This document shows positions 9,105 through 17,134 of a DNA stretch of 64,000 nucleotides, one piece after another (the stretch's first letter is position 1; each line of letters opens with the position of its first letter). This DNA comes from Chryseobacterium gleum. Lineage in GTDB: Bacteria > Bacteroidota > Bacteroidia > Flavobacteriales > Weeksellaceae. Made by a program: the position numbers and the translations under genes. A model generated the notes under the pieces. It saw only the letters and a list, made by a program, of their open reading frames with translations. It did not search any database and had not been told where the DNA came from. The stretch lies in contig NZ_LR134289.1 in NCBI RefSeq assembly GCF_900636535.1, positions 1,240,001 to 1,304,000 on the forward strand, given 5' to 3'.

Positions 9105-9123
9105 AAATGTAAAAAACACACTT
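9105..9123. promoter_or_regulatory. Putative AraR operator of the ara operon
   Basis: On the plus strand AAATGT-AAAAAAC-ACACTT, an inverted repeat with a 7-bp spacer, ending 16 bp upstream of the -7 box. It replaces the region where a -33 element would sit. The same 19 bases occur without change at 53779-53797. Confidence 0.7.
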
Positions 9124-9153
9124 ATTTTTTATAACACGCTATAAAACAGTTTA

Positions 9154-11142
9154 TTAAATTGTTTTTACCTTTAAAACAACCAAAGAATTGGCCGGAATTT
9201 CTGTTGAAATTTCCCCATTTTTGGCTTCAGAAATCTCTTCTTTAGGTTTTATGGGTTCAGCATCGAAATTATTTTCACTGGAAAGCTGCGGGGCAGACAG
9301 AAGAATTTTGGTTACTTTTTTACCGGTTTTCAGAGTTCCTGGTTTGATATTTACTGTTTTAGCCTGAGTATCAGTATTGACCATTTTTATAATAATCTCA
9401 TGAGTTTTTGCATCTTTTACTGCTGTAGCATATAAGTTCTCCTGTCCGGATACAGTTTTCCCGTTATTTTCTATTTTCAGTACATCCGTTCCTTTATTAT
9501 TGGAAAATAATTTCTGAACATAATAATTCGGGGTCGCGTAGGATTTCAGATTATTGAACCAGATGAGATCGGGCGTCCACTGCCAGCCATCAGCATGGGC
9601 AAAAAGCGGTGCGTAGGAAGTCATATAAACCACATCTGCATTTCTTTCAAGACCGGTCATGAAAGCTGCTTCTGAAAGGGCTGTTAACCAGTTATTCTTA
9701 TTATCAGGCTTTACCACACCTACAGATTGGGCTGCATATTCCCCGGCAAAAACTTTTGGCCCGGAGCGGTCATACTGATCGTATCTGCCTGCATTTTTCA
9801 TAAACCATTCGGGAGAGTTGTAATAGTGTTCATCAACAATCTGTGCATTAAGCTGTTTCAACTCTTTCCAGCCATATTCGAAGAATTCGCCGTCAGGTGA
9901 TGGTCCGCTTCCGGAAATGATCTTAATGTCAGGATATTTTGCATGAATGGCTTTTTCAAATACTTTATAGCGTTCGATGTAATCTGCTCCCCACTGCTCA
10001 TTTCCTACTCCGATAAATTTCAGATTAAAAGGTTTCGGATGTCCCATTTCAGTTCGGATTCTTCCCCATTTTGTTCCGGAATCTCCGTTAGCAAATTCAA
10101 TAAGGTCCAGGGCATCCTGAACGTAGGGATCAAGGTCTTCCATTTTCACCAGTTCTGCGGTATTGAACTGGCATGCCATTCCGCAGCTCAGAATAGGAAC
10201 AGGTTCTGCACCCAGATCTTCGGAAAGCTGGAAATATTCATAAAATCCCAGCCCGAAAGACTGTCCGTAATCCGGTGTAAGACGATGTGGAAATCCTGTA
10301 CTCCATTTATTGATAAGATATTCACGGTCTGCTATATTTCCTATTGTTTTTTTCCACTGATAGCGTTCTGCCAACGTTCTTCCTTCTACGATACAGCCTC
10401 CAGGAAATCTCAAAAACCCGGGTTGCAAATCATATAGTTTCTGAACAAGATCTTTTCGTAAACCTCCTTTTCTCCCTTTCCAGGTATCCTGAGGGAAAAG
10501 GGAGATCATATCCATGTTCACAATACCGTTTCCTGTAAATGTGATCCGCAGTTTTGCTTTTTCAACGGTTTGAATTGCTTTGAAAACGGCTGTATACTCC
10601 TGCCACCCCTTTCCTTTGATGAGCGTGGAAACTGAAGAAATTTCCTTACCGTTTTCATCAACAAGACTTGCATTTACTGCAGCAATATTTCCTGAAACAT
10701 TCTCCAGATCAAAACTGAAATCATAATATTCTCCCTGATGAAGGCCTATTCCTCTGAATCCTTCATTCTCCAGAATATAATTTTTATCATTCAGAACGGT
10801 AATTCGTGCGTAATTTTTATTGGTTTTGGCAGGGTCGGAATAAATGGTCAGAAATCCAGAATCAAGGTTAGGAGAAAGTGTCTTTGTGTTGGGCTGTTTC
10901 CAGCCTGTAAATGGTTCGTCAAATTCAAAGCTGCGGTTTTTAATCAGTTCCGCATACAATCCGCCATCAGCTGCAAAATTGATGTCTTCAAAGAAAATCC
11001 CGTACATGGTGGGTTGTATTTTAATAGGTGCAGAGGTTTCTTTCAGATCCAGATTATAGGTACGGATCGTATTACTCTGAGCCGAAAAAAAAGCAGCACT
11101 GAGGGAAATCGCGATGGAAAATATTTTATTTTTGGTTGTCAT
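9154..11142 (-). CDS. Secreted alpha-L-arabinofuranosidase, GH51
   Basis: A 662-residue retaining glycosidase that removes alpha-L-arabinofuranose from arabinan and arabinoxylan. A signal peptide ends near residue 22 (FFSAQS). A carbohydrate-binding-like beta-sandwich occupies about residues 75-215, the (beta/alpha)8 domain about 235-550 with FLRFPGGCIVEGRTL, and a C-terminal sandwich follows. Acid/base Glu382 (GVGNEQWG) and nucleophile Glu468 (KVFAGEYA) are present. This layout is the plant-like, exported GH51 type common in Bacteroidota, unlike the cytoplasmic bacterial AbfA. It follows the GH3 gene by 54 bp and both should be read from the promoter at 13987-14029. Confidence 0.94.
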   Translation of the reverse strand: MTTKNKIFSIAISLSAAFFSAQSNTIRTYNLDLKETSAPIKIQPTMYGIFFEDINFAADGGLYAELIKNRSFEFDEPFTGWKQPNTKTLSPNLDSGFLTIYSDPAKTNKNYARITVLNDKNYILENEGFRGIGLHQGEYYDFSFDLENVSGNIAAVNASLVDENGKEISSVSTLIKGKGWQEYTAVFKAIQTVEKAKLRITFTGNGIVNMDMISLFPQDTWKGRKGGLRKDLVQKLYDLQPGFLRFPGGCIVEGRTLAERYQWKKTIGNIADREYLINKWSTGFPHRLTPDYGQSFGLGFYEYFQLSEDLGAEPVPILSCGMACQFNTAELVKMEDLDPYVQDALDLIEFANGDSGTKWGRIRTEMGHPKPFNLKFIGVGNEQWGADYIERYKVFEKAIHAKYPDIKIISGSGPSPDGEFFEYGWKELKQLNAQIVDEHYYNSPEWFMKNAGRYDQYDRSGPKVFAGEYAAQSVGVVKPDNKNNWLTALSEAAFMTGLERNADVVYMTSYAPLFAHADGWQWTPDLIWFNNLKSYATPNYYVQKLFSNNKGTDVLKIENNGKTVSGQENLYATAVKDAKTHEIIIKMVNTDTQAKTVNIKPGTLKTGKKVTKILLSAPQLSSENNFDAEPIKPKEEISEAKNGEISTEIPANSLVVLKVKTI

Positions 11143-11196
11143 AGATCGTTATATTTTGAAAGCTAAAGCATGTCTCAATTTGTCCTAAATCAATTT

Positions 11197-13830
11197 TTAT
11201 TTTACTTTTAACAAAACATTTTTCAATCCTGCATCATCAGAAGTTCCGCCATAAAAAATGGTATAGTCGCCGGGTTTTGAAACCAGATCATCTGCTTTTT
11301 CATCATAGAAGGCAAATGAGTCTTTGGAGAGGATCAGCTGAATATTTTTTGTTTCTTTGGATTTAATCGGAGTTCTTTCAAAAGCTCTTAACGTTTTTAC
11401 CGGTGCCTGGGCATCATTATTTCTTTTGATATAGACCTGAACGACTTCTTCACCCTCCCTTTCTGAAATATTGGTTACCGGAATTGTGATCGTCACATTT
11501 TCATTAACACTTATACTATTCTTGCTCAGTTTTGAATCTCCATAAACAAATTTTGAATAGCTCAGACCGTGCCCGAATGGATAAAGTGGCTTTTCCGTCA
11601 TATAACGGTAGGTTCTTCCCTGCATATCATAATTTTCAAATCCTTCGTGCTTGCTTGTTTTTGAAAGGGCGTTGTCCAGCTGTTCAAGGTTTTTGTAAAA
11701 GGTAATGGGTAATTTTCCGGAAGGGTTATAATCCCCTGCCAAAACATCTGCCACAGCAGTTCCTCCTGATTGTCCGCCATACCAGGCGTTTAACAGGGCA
11801 TCATAATTTTTTTCATCCTGTTCCAATCCCAGAGCACTTCCGGTACAAAGAACAAAAACAACAGGTTTGCCGGTTTTTCTAAGCTCCGCCAACAGGTCCC
11901 TCTGGACTTTAGGAAGGGCAATCGAAGTTTTGTCACCGCCTTTGAAGCCTTCTGCATTCACCATCATCTCTTCACCTTCCAGACTTGGGGAAAGCCCGCC
12001 TGCAAAGACAATGACGTCTGCATTTTTCACCTTTTCCCTTACAGAAGCAAAATTAACAGGGTCTTTTCTGTAGACTTCAAAGGTGATGCTTACATATTTT
12101 CCTTTTTGTGTATGACGCAGTTCTATCTGGTATTCTTTTCCTTTTTCCATTTTTACAGGAAACTCTGAAGGATGTCTTGCATCAGGTCCTTTTCTTGTTG
12201 CGATTTCTTTTCCGTCCACGAAAAGAGTATAGATATCGGAAGTGGAAGCAGAAAACACGACCTCTCCTGTGTAGGTACTTTTGAAAATTCCTGAAATGAT
12301 GGCTGAGGTATTTTCTCTTCCTACATTGGGTGCAAGCTGGGTTCCTCCAAAGCTGTTGTAGCTGATGGCAGTGGAATTTACGGAAGTATTTGCCGGCTGG
12401 CCTTTGAATTCATTGTTATTAAAAAACGTTACTTTCATTCCTTTCGAGCCGTTTTTCTGACTGATGAAATTCTGATAGAGTGACGTTCTGGACGAAGGAT
12501 CTGTTACTTCGCTTCCTTTTTCGTAAATAATTTCAGCATTTGGAAATTTGGTTTTGATTCCGTCTAAAATCGTTACAATGGAAGAAGGCGTTCCGTTATA
12601 ATTTCCTAACTGCATCAATCCGTCATCGGCATTTGGTCCTACAACGGCAATTTTTTTAATGTTTCTATTGAGAGGTAGAATATTCTTTTCGTTTTTCATC
12701 AGCACAATTGATTTTTGTGCCATTTTCAGTGCCTGCTTTTTATGTTCTTCAGAATCGACTACAGAATACGGAATGGTATTCCAATGAACGGAAGATTTCG
12801 GATCAAGCATTCCCAGCTCAAACCAGCCTTTCAGGATTCTGCGCATCGACTCATCAATATCTTTTTCGGTAATCAGTCCGCTTGCCAGAGATTTATTCAG
12901 GTTGTTATAGGTATCTCCGCATTCCAGATCCGTAGAATGTTTCAGGGCATCTGCTGCGGTTGTTTTTTCGTCAGGATGGGTGCCGTGGTATTTTTTCTGA
13001 AAGAAATCAGCCAGTGCCCAGCAGTCTGAGACCACCATTCCGTCATACTTCCATTTTCCACGGAGAATTTCAGTAAGTAAAGTATTGTTTGCACAACATG
13101 GCTGCCCGTCAAAAGCATTGTAAGCGCACATCACTTCTCTTACATTTCCTTCCTGAACCAATGCTTTGAAAGCGGGAAGGTACGTCTCATACAGATCTCT
13201 TTTTGATATTTCTGCGTTATAAGAGTGACGGTTCCATTCCGGTCCGCTGTGTACTGCAAAATGTTTGGCACAGGCGTGGGTTTTAAAAAATTTCGGATCG
13301 TTTCCCTGCAGACCTTTTACTGCTGCAACGCCCAGAACGGAGGTAAGATAAGGGTCTTCACCATAGGTTTCCTGGCCTCTTCCCCATCTTGGGTCACGAA
13401 AAATATTGATATTGGGTGTCCAGAAGGTCAGTCCTTCGTACCGTCCTGTTTTTAGAGCCTCATCAAAAGATCTGTTGTATTTTGCCCGTGCTTCATCAGA
13501 AATCATTTCAAAGGTTTTAAAATGCTCCGGAACATCCCATGTGGCAGCCATCCCGATTGCCTGAGGAAAAACAGTGGCTATTCCTGCTCTCGCCACCCCG
13601 TGAAGTGCCTCATTCCACCATCCGTAGGCAGGAATTTCCAGACGGGGAACTGCCTGGGAATTATCCATCATCATTCCAATCTTTTCTTCTGTAGTCAGCA
13701 AAGTAAGAAGGTTCTCTATTCTTTCATTAACCGGAAGATCCGGGTTTCTGAATGGGTATTTATAATGTTTCTGAGCAAAAAATAACGGTGCTGCCAGTGT
13801 TGCACATAGGATTAATACAATTCTTTTCAT
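11197..13830 (-). CDS. Secreted GH3 beta-xylosidase/glucosidase with PA14 insert
   Basis: I take the ATG at 13830 because it opens directly into a signal peptide (MKRIVLILCA...FFAQ); the frame is open back to 13893 but those 21 residues are not signal-like. The 877-residue product has GH3 N-terminal features (WWNEALHGVARAG, TVFPQAIG, nucleophile Asp269 in MVVSDCWA), the GH3 C-terminal domain, a PA14 insert at about residues 460-590 and a fibronectin-III-like end. The WWNEALHGVARAG segment is usual in GH3 beta-xylosidases, so release of xylose from xylo-oligosaccharides is the best guess; beta-glucosidase cannot be excluded. It is the first gene of a two-gene unit with GH51. Confidence 0.9.
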   Translation of the reverse strand: MKRIVLILCATLAAPLFFAQKHYKYPFRNPDLPVNERIENLLTLLTTEEKIGMMMDNSQAVPRLEIPAYGWWNEALHGVARAGIATVFPQAIGMAATWDVPEHFKTFEMISDEARAKYNRSFDEALKTGRYEGLTFWTPNINIFRDPRWGRGQETYGEDPYLTSVLGVAAVKGLQGNDPKFFKTHACAKHFAVHSGPEWNRHSYNAEISKRDLYETYLPAFKALVQEGNVREVMCAYNAFDGQPCCANNTLLTEILRGKWKYDGMVVSDCWALADFFQKKYHGTHPDEKTTAADALKHSTDLECGDTYNNLNKSLASGLITEKDIDESMRRILKGWFELGMLDPKSSVHWNTIPYSVVDSEEHKKQALKMAQKSIVLMKNEKNILPLNRNIKKIAVVGPNADDGLMQLGNYNGTPSSIVTILDGIKTKFPNAEIIYEKGSEVTDPSSRTSLYQNFISQKNGSKGMKVTFFNNNEFKGQPANTSVNSTAISYNSFGGTQLAPNVGRENTSAIISGIFKSTYTGEVVFSASTSDIYTLFVDGKEIATRKGPDARHPSEFPVKMEKGKEYQIELRHTQKGKYVSITFEVYRKDPVNFASVREKVKNADVIVFAGGLSPSLEGEEMMVNAEGFKGGDKTSIALPKVQRDLLAELRKTGKPVVFVLCTGSALGLEQDEKNYDALLNAWYGGQSGGTAVADVLAGDYNPSGKLPITFYKNLEQLDNALSKTSKHEGFENYDMQGRTYRYMTEKPLYPFGHGLSYSKFVYGDSKLSKNSISVNENVTITIPVTNISEREGEEVVQVYIKRNNDAQAPVKTLRAFERTPIKSKETKNIQLILSKDSFAFYDEKADDLVSKPGDYTIFYGGTSDDAGLKNVLLKVK

Positions 13831-13986
13831 AGGTAATATGGTTTCAATAAAGTCCGAAAAATGACAGTTGATTTTGTGATTAATCATTTTCAACCCACTG
13901 ATTTCACAGATTTTTATGGATAATTATATTTTCATTATTATTTTATACAAATTGCCAGTATTATTCACCAACAATGCAATGAAAAA

Positions 13987-13994
13987 CAAATATA
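13987..13994 (-). promoter_or_regulatory. -7 box of GH3-GH51 promoter
   Basis: TATATTTG on the minus strand, about 157 bp before the GH3 ATG. Its distance to the adjacent operator is the same as in the ara operon promoter. Confidence 0.7.
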
Positions 13995-14010
13995 ACGTTC
14001 TATTTTAAAT

Positions 14011-14029
14011 AAATGTAAATAATACACTT
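14011..14029. promoter_or_regulatory. Putative AraR operator of GH3-GH51 unit
   Basis: AAATGT-AAATAAT-ACACTT on the plus strand, with half-sites identical to the ara operon site and the same 16-bp distance to the -7 box. It places the GH3 and GH51 glycosidases in the arabinose regulon. Confidence 0.7.
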
Positions 14030-14086
14030 AAATTAATAGTAAATCCTACTTACTTTTGGTTTTCATCTACCAAATTGTAGAAATAA

Positions 14087-14115
14087 AGCCACCATAAGCA
14101 GTGCTCATGATGGCT
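14087..14115 (-). terminator. Terminator after GH30
   Basis: On the minus strand AGCCATCA pairs with TGGTGGCT (8 bp with one G-U pair), followed by TTTATTTC. It starts about 12 bp after the GH30 stop codon, separating that gene from the GH3-GH51 promoter. Confidence 0.7.
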
Positions 14116-14126
14116 TCGGATTCAGT

Positions 14127-16865
14127 TTACTCTTTGATAAATTTTTGTTTTACGACTGTATTATTTTTTTGAGTAACCTCAATAAAATAAATACCAGCTG
14201 GGAAATCTCCCACGTTAATATTGTTTTTTCCTGGATTTATTTTCAACCCGGATCTGATGACACTTCCCCTTCCGTCAAAAATGATGGCGGCAGCTTCTGA
14301 CAGATCAGAATCAATGAAAAGGTCAGCTTTTACCGGATTAGGATATATTTTTACAACCTCTTTTTTCGTTTCAGCAGAAATATCTCTGGTGCTTAACGAT
14401 CCGAAGTTTAAAGGAAGAACGTTGGCAGAATAAGTATTTTCTTCTGTAAGATATGCTTTGAAAGATCCTATTGCAGGCTCACTTCCTGCAGTTACTTTAT
14501 AGAAGCCTGTTACTCCGTTTTCTGTTTTCAGCACATAGGCATTGGCCGGAACTTTAATGCTCTGGTAAACTCCGTTCATCTGATTGACCGTGATTGCTTT
14601 GGGTGTGGAAACATTTCCTGTACCGTTGAAAGTAATATTTCCTGTAGCATTGATGATTACCGGAGTATTTGCAGGAATGATCCCGTTTGAAATTGCAGTA
14701 CAGCTGATATTATTGGCATTCGGAGACATCAGATAAGCAGTAACTCCGGAAGGTATATTAGCCTGGAATGGCAAGATCAGCACATCGTAACCATTAAATG
14801 TACGGCTGTAAGAAGCTGTATTGGCTGTGAAGTTAAACGGCACCTGAAAATCCATACCCTGACCGGAAAGGACGAGATTTGAGCATGTAGTACCAGAGAT
14901 CACATTATTGGCAGATGAACTTACGTTTGAATTCACATAATAAATGCTGTTAGAGTTGGCACTCATAGGCTGCCAGTTATTGGAGGAAGTGACTCCCGCT
15001 GCATTTCTGAAGTCTACAGAAGTGTAGTAGCCGTTTTCCAGGGCATCCATCAGATAGCTGTCGCTTGCGGAATAGGTACCTCCGAATTTAGAAGCAATTT
15101 CATTCCCTACATTGAAATAAACATCTCCCAGATTAAGCGTCAGTACAGAGCTGTAGTTAGAATTTCTCAGTCCTAAAATTCCTTTGCATCCGTCTGTAAG
15201 CACCTGTCTTGAAATATCTAACGTAATATCGAAGTTTCCTCCCTGCGGAAAATTAATCTTCCCGTAATTATACGATTTTGTTACCCCCTGGCTGTTGATA
15301 TAGTATAAAGTTGTATTGTCCGAATAGCTTTGTCCCGCCGTTGTATAGCTGTTTACATGCAGAATCAGTTTATTGTACCGGTCATTAAGCTGAAGATATC
15401 CGTTAGCCACAGTCATATTATTACTGATAAGAGGACTTGGATTGGAGAACGTCACTGTTGTATTGCTGATATTGAATCCTGTCCCAAAAGCTGTACTGGT
15501 AGCCGTTTGTGTTTCAATTTTATTATAATGAATATCACCGCCTGTCATGAGAGAAGCAGGTCTGTCACCACTTTTATTAAAAACGAAAGTCATGACACTG
15601 GAAGGGCTGATATCAGCCGTTGGCCGGAACGTTGCTGTACTCAAAGAAAGAGGAGTACTCACCATATTGGATTGTGTGTTGGTCAGTACTTTTGTTCCTG
15701 AAGTCGTATAAAAAGGAAGGTCAACTTTCAAACTATACGTATTCTGGGAAGGATTGATGACCATAAGAACGACCTGATTTCCATCCTGGGAAATATAGGA
15801 AGAGCCTTGTAAAGCTCCGGTTTTATCATCCCATTTGGCTTCTATTCTCGTTTTTCCTGTTGTGTACTTGGCATAATGTGAAAGGATATAGCCTCTTTTG
15901 GTCATTACACCTGCGGGAGTTCCGTAGGTTCCGTCCCCCATTAAGCCATAATAACGTTTGGCAGAGTAATGAATCCAGGCATTGACATTACCTAATAATG
16001 CATTGTTGACACTGCTGGCAAAGGTAAATGCATCTGTATTCCAGCTGAAATCTCTTGCCGGCTGGGTGGACGAAGAGTTCCAGTTGATCAGATATTCTGT
16101 CTGCCAGATTTCTTTATTGTAATTCTGGAATTGTTTGTAGGTAGACTGCATAAGCCCGTATTGATGCCCGCCATACACTTCAAAATTGGCCATTGCCGAA
16201 GGATCAAGTAAAGCACTGGCGAAATTATCCGTAAATCCCACACTTTCCGGGGCAATTACTTTACAATTGATAAGCTGTCCGTAATTCTTGATGAAGGTAG
16301 TAATTTGCGCAGGAGTCCAGATGCATCCCTGATACTGGGCCATTTCATCCGGTTCATTTTGAATGGAGATATAATCAAGATCTACTCCGTTGTTCTGGAG
16401 ATAGGTAACAAAGCTGTTAAGATAAAGCGCATAATCCTGGTAATTTTCCGGCTTTAAATATCCGATCTGCTGTACTCCATTGGCGTCAGTATACACTGCA
16501 TTGACATGGTTATTGGTTTTCCAGGCTGCGGGCATGGTCCAAGGCGAAGCAAAAATGGTAAGCCCCATAGATTTGGCGAGCTGTGCTGTAGCCAGTACGG
16601 AACTCCAGTTGCTGCTGTTTTCGGGAATATATAATCTCATAATATTATATCCACCTTCACTGGAAGCTCCCCAAAGCGTCTGAATTTCTGAGGTAGACAT
16701 ATGGTTATACGCAAACTGGGGGCTGCAGACAAATCCTCCGAATCCTTTTATTTTCTGATAAGGAATATTCTTATCAATTTTTACGGTTGTAAGCTGTCCA
16801 TGCAGCATCAGGCTGCAAAACAGAGCTATAGACTGAATGGTTACAAGACTTAAAATTTTTTTCAT
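14127..16865 (-). CDS. Secreted GH30 (subfamily 8-like) glucuronoxylanase with T9SS sorting domain
   Basis: A 912-residue protein. A signal peptide ends near residue 23 (LMLHGQ). The GH30 catalytic domain with side beta-structure covers about residues 25-435: GFGGF, acid/base Glu171 (SIQNEPDE) and nucleophile Glu257 (IWQTEYL). The segment YSAKRYYGLMGDG keeps the basic residue found at the glucuronate-binding position of GH30_8 enzymes, which cut xylan next to a methylglucuronic acid branch. Residues about 440-830 hold one or two beta-rich modules I do not recognise. The last 75 residues are a type A T9SS sorting domain (VKIYPNPVKADLFI). It is the only clear endo-xylanase candidate here. The subfamily is inferred. 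Confidence 0.88.
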   Translation of the reverse strand: MKKILSLVTIQSIALFCSLMLHGQLTTVKIDKNIPYQKIKGFGGFVCSPQFAYNHMSTSEIQTLWGASSEGGYNIMRLYIPENSSNWSSVLATAQLAKSMGLTIFASPWTMPAAWKTNNHVNAVYTDANGVQQIGYLKPENYQDYALYLNSFVTYLQNNGVDLDYISIQNEPDEMAQYQGCIWTPAQITTFIKNYGQLINCKVIAPESVGFTDNFASALLDPSAMANFEVYGGHQYGLMQSTYKQFQNYNKEIWQTEYLINWNSSSTQPARDFSWNTDAFTFASSVNNALLGNVNAWIHYSAKRYYGLMGDGTYGTPAGVMTKRGYILSHYAKYTTGKTRIEAKWDDKTGALQGSSYISQDGNQVVLMVINPSQNTYSLKVDLPFYTTSGTKVLTNTQSNMVSTPLSLSTATFRPTADISPSSVMTFVFNKSGDRPASLMTGGDIHYNKIETQTATSTAFGTGFNISNTTVTFSNPSPLISNNMTVANGYLQLNDRYNKLILHVNSYTTAGQSYSDNTTLYYINSQGVTKSYNYGKINFPQGGNFDITLDISRQVLTDGCKGILGLRNSNYSSVLTLNLGDVYFNVGNEIASKFGGTYSASDSYLMDALENGYYTSVDFRNAAGVTSSNNWQPMSANSNSIYYVNSNVSSSANNVISGTTCSNLVLSGQGMDFQVPFNFTANTASYSRTFNGYDVLILPFQANIPSGVTAYLMSPNANNISCTAISNGIIPANTPVIINATGNITFNGTGNVSTPKAITVNQMNGVYQSIKVPANAYVLKTENGVTGFYKVTAGSEPAIGSFKAYLTEENTYSANVLPLNFGSLSTRDISAETKKEVVKIYPNPVKADLFIDSDLSEAAAIIFDGRGSVIRSGLKINPGKNNINVGDFPAGIYFIEVTQKNNTVVKQKFIKE

Positions 16866-17134
16866 AATGGTTTAGTTTTAGATAGTCGTGATTTTGATCG
16901 TAAACAATTAAAGTAAGGGCAATAGATTCCCCATCAAGACGGTTGATTTTCAAAAACCGTCAGGAAAATACCCTGAATGATATCAGGCAGCGATCTGTTA
17001 AATAAAGTTGCTTACAAAATCATTCGCTGTTCTTTCTCTTCATTCTCTGTGAGGGAACTGTATTTCAGATTGGAATGTGAACTAAGATTAATGTTTCATA
17101 ATTAAAGTGTTGTTTGTGATGAGTATTGGGTCAT
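16866..17134. other. Intergenic region GH115-GH30
   Basis: 269 bp. It holds a 7-bp inverted repeat at 16938-16961 (GACGGTT/AACCGTC) without a T-run on the minus strand, so it is a weak terminator or leader hairpin. The best promoter-like box, 17015-17022 (TGATTTTG on the minus strand), misses the TAnnTTTG consensus by one base. No copy of the shared palindrome is present. Confidence 0.4.

Noticed and set aside
9943..10437. 164-codon open frame on the plus strand inside the GH51 gene
   Set aside because: It is antisense to a well-conserved coding region with both catalytic glutamates, and its product has no domain features.
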